Source: Methanolobus zinderi (GTDB lineage: Archaea > Halobacteriota > Methanosarcinia > Methanosarcinales > Methanosarcinaceae). Taken from it: 64,000 nt of DNA. Every line of letters begins with the position of its first letter. Within the stretch, counting starts at the first letter, position 1. The position numbers were made by a program, and so were the translations under genes. The notes below the pieces were generated by a model. The model was not told where the DNA came from and did no database searches. It was given only the letters and a program-made list of their open reading frames with translations. The DNA lies in NCBI RefSeq assembly GCF_013388255.1, contig NZ_CP058215.1, positions 310,001 through 374,000 of the forward strand, given 5' to 3'. Shown here in pieces: positions 16,777 to 25,274 of the stretch.

Positions 16777-18522
16777 TTAGAGTGCAACTCCTGCACTCTC
16801 AAAGTCCCTGTTCTTATACATGAGCTCATACAGCACTTCCTCTATACCATCTACGGACGTGCGCACCTGTTTCATGCTGTCACGCTCACGTATGGTCACT
16901 GTATTGTCTTCCAGTGTATCATAGTCGATAGTAATGGAGTACGGTGTACCGATCTCATCGTTTCTTCTGTAGCGGCGCCCTATGGTGCCTGAATCATCAT
17001 ATGAGACAAGAAGTCCCTGTTCCCTTATCTTGCTCTCTATATTTCTTGCAGGCTCGATGAGCTCTTTTCTGGTCAGGAGAGGAAGCACTGCAACCTGGAC
17101 AGGTGCGGTCTCGTTCCTGAATCTCATGACTATTCTGGATTCTTCCTCCTCATCTTCCTTTGCAGGTACCGCTTCCTCATCAAATGCATGCTCCAGGACA
17201 GTGTAGAATATCCTGTCTATACCAAAGGATGGCTCCACCACATGAGGTACGATGTTCTCTCCGCTGACCTTTACCGTCTCTTCTGCAAACTGGACAGCAT
17301 CTTCTGGAACAGTGACCTCCTCGGAATCGATCTTGACCTTGATCTCTCCTTTTTCCAGTTCCTCCCTTGATAGTTCCTTAAGGGCTTCTGCGACCATCTT
17401 TGCCTTGCCCTTGAAGAGCGGGCCAAGTTTTCCCATGTTGGGCTTGACCACAAACTGAGTGACCATCTTCGGTTCGGAGTATTCTCGGTAAATAGAGAGC
17501 TCGGTCTTGCTGACAGATGCATGTGCGCGGAGATCATAGTCCGTCCTGTCGGCAATTCCGACAACTTCCACCCAGCCGAACCTGCTGGTGCTGACCTCGG
17601 CATCCCAGCAGTCCATGGCGTAGTGTGCCATCTCGTCCTTCTTGTGCTGCCTGAATCTGAGCATCTCAGGAGCAACACCCACACGCTGCAGGAAGAGGTT
17701 TGTAAGTCCGATCTGGTATGCGAGGAACTCATGGGCTATGATGCCCTTCTCCAGTGCCTCGGCTATTGTCATCTTCTCGATTTCCCCTTTTTCCTGTGCA
17801 GCATCCGAATACAGGTTCAGGACCGTGTCGGCAAACCTTCCTATGTTCGGATGGCTCTTGTTCTCTGGATCGATGAAGATCTCAGCTTCTGCCTGTGTGA
17901 ACTCCCTGAGCCTGATGACACCCTGTCTCGGGGAGATCTCGTTACGGTAAGACTTTCCTATCTGGGTGGCACCGAATGGCAGCTTTTCACGGTAGAAACG
18001 TGCCAGTCTCAAAAAGTCCACGAACATTCCCTGTGCGGTCTCGGGACGCATGTATCCCTGCCTGCCGGATCCTGGTCCTATCTGTGTCTTGAACATTAGG
18101 TTGAACTCGTATGTATCACCAAGGTCACCTTCACATTCGGGACATTTCACCTGGTTCTCACTGATGATCCTGTCAAGTTCCTCGTTGCTGAGTGCATCGG
18201 CAACAGGAACCAGTTTGTCTATCAGGTGGTCTGCCCTGAAAGCCTCGCCACATGCCTTACATTCACACAAAGGGTCTGAGAAGCCGCCAACATGTCCGGA
18301 TGCCACGAACACGTTCTCGATCCCTACCGTAGGGGTCTCGATCTCCATGAAACCTTCTTGGATAACGAATAGCTCTCTCCAGATCTGCTCTATCCTGCGT
18401 TTTAGTGTGCTTCCCAGAGGTCCGTAGTCGTAAAACCCTGCTGTTCCTCCGTAGAGTTCGAATGAGTTCCATAAAAAGCCCCGGCGTTTGGCCAGTTCTA
18501 TAACCTGTTCGTATTTATCCAT
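16777..18522 (-). CDS. glyS: Glycyl-tRNA synthetase (alpha2 type)
   Basis: 581-residue class II synthetase that attaches glycine to tRNA-Gly. Seen: N-terminal FLWNSFELYGGTAGFYDYGP, RPETAQGMFVDF, motif 2 with GKSYRNEISPRQGVIRLREF, motif 3 with EPSFGIDRIFY, and a C-terminal anticodon-binding domain (VAVLPLLTRKELI to the end). A zinc-binding group is visible: CECKACGEAF and KCPECEGD. This is the archaeal/eukaryotic homodimer type, at full length, transcribed alone. Confidence 0.95.
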   Translation of the reverse strand: MDKYEQVIELAKRRGFLWNSFELYGGTAGFYDYGPLGSTLKRRIEQIWRELFVIQEGFMEIETPTVGIENVFVASGHVGGFSDPLCECKACGEAFRADHLIDKLVPVADALSNEELDRIISENQVKCPECEGDLGDTYEFNLMFKTQIGPGSGRQGYMRPETAQGMFVDFLRLARFYREKLPFGATQIGKSYRNEISPRQGVIRLREFTQAEAEIFIDPENKSHPNIGRFADTVLNLYSDAAQEKGEIEKMTIAEALEKGIIAHEFLAYQIGLTNLFLQRVGVAPEMLRFRQHKKDEMAHYAMDCWDAEVSTSRFGWVEVVGIADRTDYDLRAHASVSKTELSIYREYSEPKMVTQFVVKPNMGKLGPLFKGKAKMVAEALKELSREELEKGEIKVKIDSEEVTVPEDAVQFAEETVKVSGENIVPHVVEPSFGIDRIFYTVLEHAFDEEAVPAKEDEEEESRIVMRFRNETAPVQVAVLPLLTRKELIEPARNIESKIREQGLLVSYDDSGTIGRRYRRNDEIGTPYSITIDYDTLEDNTVTIRERDSMKQVRTSVDGIEEVLYELMYKNRDFESAGVAL

Positions 18523-18702
18523 AAGATGTCCTCGTCATAATGTGTCTGTAATTAGATTGATAGAACATCGACATTTCCATCGGATTTAATAGTAACGCGA
18601 CTTATTTCAGACAATGCATGTATGTGTTTTCAATTTTCATGTACAAACTTTGGTACATGCTGTGCATAATCCCTATATAGGTGATCATATCTTCTTCACT
18701 TT
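18523..18702. other. Upstream part of a 448-base gene-free stretch
   Basis: The space between glyS and the aldolase gene is 448 bases with no credible frame. On the plus strand it holds a TATA box at 18673-18680 (CTATATAG within CCCTATATAGG) and the structured RNA candidate listed next. The minus strand beside 18522 must contain the glyS promoter; I could not settle on one box. Confidence 0.4.
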
Positions 18703-18810
18703 GAGCAAGGTCAGCTAAGCAATCATATTTCATATCGTACCACCACTTTATATGATTCAATTGGTCATTTCAACACTTGACCTTGCTTTTCTTTTCATTT
18801 CATCATCTTT
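18703..18810 (+). ncRNA. Candidate small structured RNA with ACCACCAC loop
   Basis: A 10-bp outer stem (AGCAAGGTCA 18704-18713 with TGACCTTGCT 18778-18787) encloses an 8-bp inner stem (AATCATAT 18721-18728 with ATATGATT 18750-18757). The inner loop contains ACCACCAC, also the core of the first loop of the RNAs at 22485 and 27905. A TATA box at 18673-18680 lies about 26 nt before the outer stem, which puts the transcript start right at it, and a T-rich tract follows (TTTTCTTTTCATTTCATC). No reading frame covers it. Promoter, stems and tract together support a small RNA gene; expression is not shown. Confidence 0.5.
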
Positions 18811-18970
18811 TCTGCTAGAGCAATTAATTTATCTCTGATCTTTTTCTGTAAAAACGTATTAAGAACCGCAATTGTACGGGAAGAGCCCCTTACTTCCAGT
18901 GGAAAAAAGAAACCAGCTCACTGTTCTTCTATTTTATATGATAATTATGTTAAAAAGAAATACTGGAATC

Positions 18971-19762
18971 TTAAGATTCCATAGCTTCATCCGGTGTAAG
19001 CCCTTTATGGACTATCATGGATATGCGGGATACAAGCTTTATGGGGTCATCTGACTGGAAGACATTTCTTCCGATAGCGACTCCTTTTCCTCCTGCCTGC
19101 AGGGAATCATGGATCATCTCAAGCAGATCATTCTCGGTTTCCATTCTCGGGCCACCTGCTATGACCACAGGGACAGGACATCCCTGAACGACTTCTTTGA
19201 ATGAGTCAATATCGCCCGTATAATTGGTTTTGACAATGTCAGCACCAAGTTCCGCTCCGATCCTGGCAGCGTGCTTGACATATTCCACATCGTGCTCGGA
19301 TGTTACTTTAGGACCTCTTGGATACATCATTGCAAGAAGTGGCATTCCCCATTCGTCACATTTGCTTGCGATGTGCCCAAGATCATGGAGCATCTTTGCC
19401 TCGTCATCCGCACCAACGTTTATGTGTACGGAAACAGCGTCGGCTCCGACCTTGATTGCTTCTTCCACCGTTGTCGCAAGCACCTTGTGGTTGGGATCCG
19501 GTCCCAGTGATGTGGAGGCTGAAAGGTGGATAATAAGTCCGACGTCCCTTCCGTACCCTCTGTGTCCGTACTTGGGAAGTCCCATATGTCCCAGAACGGC
19601 GTTTGCTCCCCCCTCTGCAACCTTGTTCACGGTTGAAGGCATATCTATTAAACCTTTGATAGGACCTGCTCCGACTCCATGGTCCATTGGGATTATTATC
19701 GCATTACCGGTATTACGATCGAATATTCTTTCGATCCTGACAGATTTGCCAATTTCGCTCAT
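18971..19762 (-). CDS. Class I aldolase paralogue of ADTH synthase
   Basis: 263-residue TIM barrel of the archaeal FbaB/AroA' family. The Schiff-base Lys is in [10 protein letters not shown], the catalytic Tyr in AMMYPRG, and the phosphate site in [11 protein letters not shown] and [10 protein letters not shown]. The family includes 2-amino-3,7-dideoxy-threo-hept-6-ulosonate synthase (aromatic pathway) and a fructose-bisphosphate aldolase/transaldolase that makes its precursor 6-deoxy-5-ketofructose-1-phosphate in Methanocaldococcus. The aroA' gene in the shikimate operon (40135-40932) is the better synthase candidate, so this one may supply the precursor or act in sugar metabolism. Standalone gene. 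Confidence 0.8.
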   Translation of the reverse strand: MSEIGKSVRIERIFDRNTGNAIIIPMDHGVGAGPIKGLIDMPSTVNKVAEGGANAVLGHMGLPKYGHRGYGRDVGLIIHLSASTSLGPDPNHKVLATTVEEAIKVGADAVSVHINVGADDEAKMLHDLGHIASKCDEWGMPLLAMMYPRGPKVTSEHDVEYVKHAARIGAELGADIVKTNYTGDIDSFKEVVQGCPVPVVIAGGPRMETENDLLEMIHDSLQAGGKGVAIGRNVFQSDDPIKLVSRISMIVHKGLTPDEAMES

Positions 19763-19814
19763 GCATCTCTCATAGGCTTGATTCTACATAATTTTTACGT
19801 AGACCAGATCATGG

Positions 19815-20321
19815 TTACAGGTTTTCATTCTGGTATCTGCCGCAGTATCCTTCACTGACCTCCCGGAGGAGATTGTAGAATACCAGCTGCAATAGTCTTG
19901 CATTTTGCCTGACCCTGAATCCATTGGGATTATGTACAACCAGCATTGATTCGCTTCTTCCTCTGTAGCCGGAATCCCACACTGCCGATTCCACAGTAAC
20001 TCCGCATCTGAGAAGACTTGATCTTGGTCTCGCAATGGCAGCCAGGTCCAGGGGAATATTTACCACCTCATTGAAAGTGATTTTATATGTTCCCGGTTTC
20101 AGGAAAGCCCAGCCTTCAGCATTGAATTCTATACTTTCGCTTTCAGGTATATGTCTCTGGGTATTGTCAAAATCCACTGCTCCGGTGCCTTTTAATGCTT
20201 CGATGCCCTTGAGCGTTAGCTCAAAGCTGTTGGGCTGCAATTGTGTTTCGGTGTCTATAGTATTCTCAACAAGTGGCGGTTCACTGTTGATCCTGTCCTT
20301 TAGTTCGTCTCTGGATAGCAT
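19815..20321 (-). CDS. dut: Archaeal dUTPase (dCTP deaminase family)
   Basis: 168 residues of the archaeal dUTPase subfamily within the dCTP deaminase/dUTPase fold. It hydrolyses dUTP to dUMP, which keeps uracil out of DNA and feeds dTMP synthesis. Seen: LQPNSFELTL near residue 28, RPRSSLLRCGVTVESAVWD (phosphate-binding RSS and the uracil pocket) and the GYRGRSESMLVV strand. The longest frame starts 22 codons upstream at 20387 but adds a Leu/Asn/Arg-rich tail unlike the family; MLSRDELKDRI from 20321 is the usual N-terminus. Confidence 0.85.
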   Translation of the reverse strand: MLSRDELKDRINSEPPLVENTIDTETQLQPNSFELTLKGIEALKGTGAVDFDNTQRHIPESESIEFNAEGWAFLKPGTYKITFNEVVNIPLDLAAIARPRSSLLRCGVTVESAVWDSGYRGRSESMLVVHNPNGFRVRQNARLLQLVFYNLLREVSEGYCGRYQNENL

Positions 20322-20520
20322 GATTAGCTTAGTTCTGAACAATAAGATATTATTATTGCGGCAAAGTCGGCAGAGTATGATCTTCAATCTAAAAAAATAA
20401 AGTGTCCTGTGGCTTTTTTAATACTGTTTTTATATGCTTTTTAAGCTGATTAAAAATGTATTTAAGCTTTGCAGGTGATGTTCTATACGAACCTAGAAGG
20501 GGTATAATGGGGAACTTCCT

Positions 20521-20679
20521 ATGTATAAGGTCATAAACGCAAAATTAGCATCCGGTATGGATGGCGGTAAAGTTTACAAAAGCGATCTTGAGGGCATTGG
20601 CGGGAGAATAAGACTTATTTTCGAACTATGCAACCTGGTTGATCCCACACAGGATACCTATGCAATGAAGGTAGAATAA
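20521..20679 (+). CDS. Small hypothetical protein upstream of the Rieske oxidoreductase
   Basis: 52 residues starting MYKVINAKLASGMDGGKVY; not recognised. GGGGA about 8 nt before the ATG is a plausible ribosome site. The product is soluble, slightly basic and has one Cys. It ends 14 bases before the FAD/Rieske gene, and the two are likely co-transcribed. The tight spacing and own ribosome site make it a likely real gene despite its size. Confidence 0.55.
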   Translation: MYKVINAKLASGMDGGKVYKSDLEGIGGRIRLIFELCNLVDPTQDTYAMKVE

Positions 20680-20693
20680 AAAGGCGGGTCCTT

Positions 20694-22256
20694 ATGAACA
20701 CAGGCCGGAGTACTGATTACACTCCGCAGGGCAAAGCTGAAGCATACTGGATATCCTCTACACCAGAGTCCGACTATCCGTCTCCTTCGGAAAATGCCGA
20801 AGTCGATGTGGCGATAATCGGTGGCGGGATAGTCGGTGTTACTTCTGCATTACTGCTGAAACAGGCAGGTTTATCCGTAGCCCTTATCGAGGCAGGTCGT
20901 ATACTGCACGGAGTGAGTGGACAGACTACTGCAAAGGTCACCTCTCAGCATCATCTGATCTATGACCATCTGATCTCCCATTACGGAGAAGATCAGGCCA
21001 GAAAGTATGCAGAATCGAATCAGGCAGCCATAGAAAAAATGGCTTCACTGATCAATGAACACAATATTGATTGCGATTTTATGTACAAGCCTGCTTACGT
21101 TTATGCAGGCTCCATGAGCTCGGTGGAAAAGATTCACAAAGAGGTGGATGCAGCTAAAAAGCTGGGACTTCCCGCATCCTTTGATGATAATCCTCCGCTT
21201 CCGTTCGGCACATACGGAGCTGTCCGTTTCGATAGACAGGCACAGTTCCATCCGCGTAAATACCTGTGTGCACTGGCACGCATGATCCCTGGAGACGGAA
21301 GCCATATCTTTGAGAATCAGCAGGTACGTGAAATGGAAGGTGACGGACCTGTAAAAGTAAGTACCCACGAAGGCATCACGGTAACTGCAAAGGATGTGAT
21401 ACAGGCCACACATTTCCCTGTATTTGACAAACCCGGCATATTCTTCTCAAGGCTCTACCAGTCCCGTTCCTATGTACTGGGAGTGCGCATAGGCGAACCC
21501 TTCCCTGAAGGTATGTTCATCAATGCGGAAAAACCTGCACATTCTTTACGTTCGCAGCCGACAGATGCTGGTGAACTGGTACTTGTGGCCGGGGAGGAGC
21601 ACAGGACAGGCGAGGCTAAAAACTCGCTCGATCATTATAGAAGGCTGGAGGAATGGGCACGCTCCATCTTCCCTGTAAAATCCGTCGATTATCACTGGTC
21701 CACACAGGATGTCATGCCTGTGGATCACGTACCCTATATCGGAAGGATCACATCGGGAAGCAAACATTCCTATATGGCAACCGGTTTCCAGAAATGGGGT
21801 ATGACCACAGGCACGGTGGCGGCAATGATCATCAGTGATATGATCCTCGGGAATGAGAATCCCTGGGCAAAGGTATACAGTCCGTCACGTTTCAAGCCGG
21901 TGGAATCTGCAAAAGATATTTTCTTGCAGACAGTTGAATCCACGAAGGGGCTTGTGGGTGCAAGGATACTACCACTTCATGAGGATGTTTCGAATCTGGC
22001 TCCAGGTACTGGTGCAGTTGTAAAGGTTGAGGGTGAAAGGGTTGCTGCCTATCGTGACGATAACGGTGATCTCCATACACTGGACCCTGCCTGCAGTCAC
22101 ATGGGATGCTTCGTTTCCTGGAACAATGCGGAAAAGACATGGGATTGTCCGTGTCACGGTTCAAGGTTCAATATCAAGGGAGAAGTGGTCCATAACCCTG
22201 CCGTGCACAACCTCTCTAAAAAGAAGGTAAATGAAAACAAGAGTGACCACGAGTGA
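20694..22256 (+). CDS. FAD-dependent oxidoreductase with C-terminal Rieske domain
   Basis: 520 residues. The N-terminal DAO-type FAD domain has the dinucleotide motif VAIIGGGIVGVTSALLLKQAG near residue 38 and a C-terminal FAD part around KHSYMATGFQKWGMTTG. Residues about 415-520 form a Rieske [2Fe-2S] domain with CSHMGC and CPCHGS (Cys and His ligands of CxH...CxxH). Homologues with this fusion occur in Bacillus (YhfW-like) and other bacteria. The substrate is unknown; the fusion passes electrons between FAD and a Rieske centre in one soluble protein. This is unusual for a strict anaerobe and a bacterial origin by transfer is plausible. Confidence 0.88.
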   Translation: MNTGRSTDYTPQGKAEAYWISSTPESDYPSPSENAEVDVAIIGGGIVGVTSALLLKQAGLSVALIEAGRILHGVSGQTTAKVTSQHHLIYDHLISHYGEDQARKYAESNQAAIEKMASLINEHNIDCDFMYKPAYVYAGSMSSVEKIHKEVDAAKKLGLPASFDDNPPLPFGTYGAVRFDRQAQFHPRKYLCALARMIPGDGSHIFENQQVREMEGDGPVKVSTHEGITVTAKDVIQATHFPVFDKPGIFFSRLYQSRSYVLGVRIGEPFPEGMFINAEKPAHSLRSQPTDAGELVLVAGEEHRTGEAKNSLDHYRRLEEWARSIFPVKSVDYHWSTQDVMPVDHVPYIGRITSGSKHSYMATGFQKWGMTTGTVAAMIISDMILGNENPWAKVYSPSRFKPVESAKDIFLQTVESTKGLVGARILPLHEDVSNLAPGTGAVVKVEGERVAAYRDDNGDLHTLDPACSHMGCFVSWNNAEKTWDCPCHGSRFNIKGEVVHNPAVHNLSKKKVNENKSDHE

Positions 22257-22283
22257 TGAGCAGGGCGAAAGATAGTTGTTCCG

Positions 22284-22318
22284 TATGTTTCATGGAACTT
22301 TGAAACTTTTTCTTTTTT
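22284..22318 (+). terminator. Terminator after the Rieske oxidoreductase
   Basis: A short hairpin GTTTCA (22287-22292) with TGAAAC (22301-22306) leads into a T-run (CTTTTTCTTTTTT). Confidence 0.6.
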
Positions 22319-22445
22319 AATCCATCCTGTTATTCAGGATCATTATTTGTTTAACAATTTCTGATCTATACAACTGTCTGTCATCAGGATATGTCAGATC
22401 GTCTTATTTTATCAGTTTTATGAATTTCAGTCGTAAAAGAGATTA

Positions 22446-22455
22446 TTTTTTATAG
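22446..22455 (+). promoter_or_regulatory. TATA box of structured RNA copy A
   Basis: TTTTTTATAG; the same TTTTATAG core stands at 27876-27883 before copy B. The distance from the box to the first stem is 37-39 nt here and 35-37 nt in copy B. Confidence 0.55.
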
Positions 22456-22484
22456 TAAGTCTGCTTTTGAAGTATCCATATTAG

Positions 22485-22654
22485 TGTTATAGGTGGAGGC
22501 ATCCGATTAACCACCACGCTTTAAGATGCCTCCATCCTTATGGTTCCGAGATGTCCCCACATCTCTTCAACCCCCACTTTACTTAACTTTACTCCACTCC
22601 AACACTTTGCGAGCGACCCCTGCTCGCAATGAATAATTAGTTATTTTTTTATTT
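22485..22654 (+). ncRNA. Structured RNA family, copy A
   Basis: Three hairpins in a row: P1 GGAGGCATC (22495-22503) with GATGCCTCC (22525-22533), loop holding AACCACCACGCTTTAA; P2 GAGATGT-CCCC-ACATCTC (22548-22565); a single-stranded ACTCCACTCC (22591-22600); P3 TTGCGAGC with GCTCGCAA (22607-22629), C-rich loop; then a T-run at 22641-22654. Copies B and C at 27905-28150 keep the order and loops while the stems change on both sides, so the RNA structure is under selection. A TATA box lies 40 nt upstream. The loops and the ACTCCACTCC segment are C-rich and could pair with G-rich ribosome sites. Confidence 0.7.
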
Positions 22655-23202
22655 AACCTAACCCTTTCTTAATCTAAAGAGTAAGATTATCTTTTGTTTG
22701 CAGGCTAATATTATCTTACAATTTAATTTCAGCCAAGCACTCAAAATATATGGATGATATAACATTATTTTATCAATCAAATTTCATATTATTTCGGCAA
22801 CCAGGTCCCCGGTAAAGTATGGAATTTCTTTGACCTTCTCAGTTCTGGGATACAACTACCTGATATGAGACTATATTCGCCCTCATTCTATGCCGCCTTC
22901 ACATGTAATTTTTCTGATTTTTCTTATTTTGGCTGAGGATTGTTCGCTTTTTTTGACGTGTGGGACGATGGTATATTTTTGTAACATGGACTTGATTTTT
23001 AGTATTGTTAGCCATTATAATTACATTAATGTGTGTGCCATTTAGTATTGTAAACAAAACAACTTATATACATTAGAGTATTATGTAATGATGCTGTGGG
23101 TTTGGAGTTAGCATCCCGGGATGATTCCATTACTTACCGGATGACCGTGGATGGTTCTCTTATCTTCACCATGCAAATAGGTTAGCTAAAGGAGTGATAT
23201 GT
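22655..23202. other. AT-rich gene-free stretch
   Basis: About 550 bases without a credible gene. A TATA-like CTTATATACATT around 23061 could start the transcript of the small gene at 23203 with a leader of about 110 nt. Apart from AT-rich, repeat-like runs I see no structure. Confidence 0.5.
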
Positions 23203-23406
23203 ATGAGAAGCACAGATCTCGTAAAATATGGTAACAGGCCTGAACTTTTGTTTCGTGTGACCACTGATGGACAGACATACCAGAAGGAAGTATCTTTCGT
23301 TTTCCCAAGGTATATGAGTGCCGACCTTCCGCGATACAAAGAAGATTATGAGGTGGAGGAGGAGCCGACTCAAAAAGATATGAAATGTAATTTCGTTTTT
23401 GAATAG
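23203..23406 (+). CDS. Hypothetical small protein
   Basis: 67 residues starting MRSTDLVKYGNRPELLFR; not recognised. AAAGGAGTGA stands 8 nt before the ATG, a strong ribosome site, so I use 23203 over GTG 23194. The sequence is beta-prone in the middle (EVSFVF) with an acidic block (EDYEVEEEP) and one Cys near the C-terminus. It has no signal peptide or membrane segment and no close operon partner. Confidence 0.6.
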   Translation: MRSTDLVKYGNRPELLFRVTTDGQTYQKEVSFVFPRYMSADLPRYKEDYEVEEEPTQKDMKCNFVFE

Positions 23407-23555
23407 GCAGATACAATTTCTGCTCTTCTATTTTTTAAACAGGCGTATTCGGTTTTTGGGTTATGGGAACTCCAATATGCTGTATCTGCTTTCACGCGGA
23501 ATAAATACATATGTAAAAAGCAGCATAGAATGAGTGTGGACAAAGGGGGTATTAA

Positions 23556-23918
23556 ATGTCCGAACATGAAGAACTTGAACATGAAGAATTACTGGATAAG
23601 ATGAGTGGTAAATTGGGTTTTACTCCACAGATACTTGAAACGCTGGGAGAGCTAGATTCCGCATTTTTGAAAAAATACAATCTCTGCAATCACAGGTTGC
23701 TCTCAGATGGTGCCCTGCCTGCTAAAACAAAGATACTGATGGCACTTGCGGTAGTTGCATCCAAGCAGTGTGAGAGATGTGCTGTGGTTCAGATGAAAAG
23801 TGCGCTCAAGAACGGTGCCACTAAGGAAGAGATCATGGAAACCATGGACGTCATCTTCATAACTTCGGGAGCACCTGCAGTGGCTGCCTGCCGCGATGCA
23901 TTGAAACAACTGAAGTGA
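23556..23918 (+). CDS. Carboxymuconolactone decarboxylase family protein (AhpD-like)
   Basis: 120 residues of the CMD/AhpD helical family. The redox pair CERC (in [20 protein letters not shown], about residue 72) and the helix MALAVVA fit peroxidase-associated AhpD-like proteins. Usual roles are disulfide reduction in peroxide defence, but many archaeal members are uncharacterised. A GGGGGT-type ribosome site precedes the ATG. No peroxiredoxin gene adjoins. Confidence 0.82.
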   Translation: MSEHEELEHEELLDKMSGKLGFTPQILETLGELDSAFLKKYNLCNHRLLSDGALPAKTKILMALAVVASKQCERCAVVQMKSALKNGATKEEIMETMDVIFITSGAPAVAACRDALKQLK

Positions 23919-24047
23919 GAATCCGGGAGTTCAAACCTTTTGCATGATTTTGTACAATGGAGCTTAAAGCAGTCCACAGTATGATATATTCAGGATTAGC
24001 TTGCATGACAATTTTTATGGTTCGAGGGGTGTTTACAAATTACTCTG

Positions 24048-24056
24048 TTTATATAC
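24048..24056 (+). promoter_or_regulatory. TATA box of the pyrophosphatase gene
   Basis: TTTATATAC lies about 40 nt before GTG 24093, placing transcription near 24078. This argues against any start further upstream. Confidence 0.55.
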
Positions 24057-24092
24057 AAAGAGGCCGGTGTTCCGGAGCGTCAGGTTGAAAGT

Positions 24093-24566
24093 GTGATCAT
24101 TGAGATTCCCAAGGGGAGTCGTAACAAATACGAGTATGATAAGGAAAAGAAAATGGTGAAATTTGAGAGGATGCTTTTTTCCTCAATGATGTATCCCTGT
24201 GAGTATGGTTTTTTCCCTGACACCCTTGCACTCGACGGAGATCCTCTTGACGCTCTTGTACTGACCTGGGAGCCTACCTTTCCGGGATGTCTTATAGATG
24301 TGCATCCTGTTGCATTGTTCGATATGGAGGATGATAAGGGAAGGGATGAAAAGATACTCTGTGTCCCGGAAACGGATCCCTTATGGAACTATATAGAAAC
24401 ACTTGAGCAGGTCCCTCCTCATCTGTTAAAGGAGATTACCCACTTTTTTGAAACTTACAAGAATCTGGAGAACAAACAAGTGCAGATCTTCGGCTGGCAG
24501 GGCCTTGAAGAAGCTGTCAGTATACTAACAGAAGCAAAATCAAGGTATGCCGAACAAAGCGAATGA
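24093..24566 (+). CDS. ppa: Family I inorganic pyrophosphatase
   Basis: 157 residues. Splits pyrophosphate into two phosphates, pulling biosynthetic reactions forward in the cytoplasm. Signature residues: IEIPKGSRNKYEYDKE at the N-terminus, YGFFPDTLALDGDPLDALVL (the D-x-D-P-x-D metal site), and ETYKNLE (Lys/Tyr in the active site). Bacterial and archaeal family I enzymes usually have 15-20 more N-terminal residues, but no ATG, GTG or TTG lies in frame upstream within the open stretch and the promoter fits a start at GTG 24093. The enzyme is therefore slightly short at the N-terminus. Confidence 0.9.
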   Translation: MIIEIPKGSRNKYEYDKEKKMVKFERMLFSSMMYPCEYGFFPDTLALDGDPLDALVLTWEPTFPGCLIDVHPVALFDMEDDKGRDEKILCVPETDPLWNYIETLEQVPPHLLKEITHFFETYKNLENKQVQIFGWQGLEEAVSILTEAKSRYAEQSE

Positions 24567-24645
24567 TGCTTTTTTCTTTTTCAATAAATCGATTCTCTTT
24601 CAATTGGAAAATCTATCTGCATGTCACAAATATTGTTTCTAGTGA

Positions 24646-24656
24646 TTATTTATACA
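24646..24656 (+). promoter_or_regulatory. TATA box implying a leaderless cupin transcript
   Basis: TTATTTATACA is centred about 25 nt before ATG 24677, the normal archaeal distance to a transcript start, so the mRNA would begin at or next to the start codon. No ribosome site is present, which fits. Confidence 0.6.
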
Positions 24657-24676
24657 ATCGATTTGTAGTTCTTTGT

Positions 24677-25075
24677 ATGAAAGGATTTTCTACTGATATC
24701 GAAAAAGCCACATTGGAGAATAGTAACTTCCGTAAGGTTCTCTATACCTCAAAGCACAGCCAGCTTGTACTTATGAGCCTCAAGCCCGGGGAAGAGATCG
24801 GAATGGAGGTACATGAGGAGAATGACCAGTTCTTCCGTTTTGAAAGCGGAAAGGGAAAATGTATAATCGACGGTAACGAGTACGAGGTCGGTGACGGTGT
24901 AGCAGTGGTAGTACCGGCAGGTGCAGATCACAATGTAATCAATACATCAGACTCGGAGGAACTGAAACTCTATACGATCTATTCACCTGCACATCATAAG
25001 GATGGGATCGTACGCGCCACCAAGGAAGAAGCAGAAGCCAACGAAGCCGAGTTTGACGGGACAACTACGGAATAA
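24677..25075 (+). CDS. Cupin-domain protein
   Basis: 132-residue single cupin barrel. Motif 1 is LKPGEEIGMEVHEENDQFFRFESGKG (only one His, His residue in MEVHEEND, with Glu near by) and motif 2 is PAGADHNVIN. The fold usually binds a metal, and these residues could hold one. The reaction is unknown. The longest frame starts at 24563 but the extra 38 residues are unlike a cupin and the TATA box falls inside them, so ATG 24677 is the start. Confidence 0.82.
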   Translation: MKGFSTDIEKATLENSNFRKVLYTSKHSQLVLMSLKPGEEIGMEVHEENDQFFRFESGKGKCIIDGNEYEVGDGVAVVVPAGADHNVINTSDSEELKLYTIYSPAHHKDGIVRATKEEAEANEAEFDGTTTE

Positions 25076-25215
25076 GTCTTCGACTTGAGTGGATTAATCA
25101 TTTAAATTGAATTTTTCGAAGAATCAGGATTTTTTATTCTTCTTGCTCCTTTTTCATAGTTAATTAGATTTTAAAAATTGTATGAGAATCTAAAGTTAGT
25201 GGCCACATCAGCACA

Positions 25216-25255
25216 TTAAAAATACAGGGAGATATGTCAGAAATCCATCTCCCTG
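25216..25255 (-). terminator. Terminator of the surface protein gene
   Basis: A 9-bp stem CAGGGAGAT with ATCTCCCTG (25225-25255) followed on the minus strand by ATTTTTAA, 20 bases after the stop. Confidence 0.7.
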
Positions 25256-25274
25256 AAAATCTGTGTTCTCTGGC

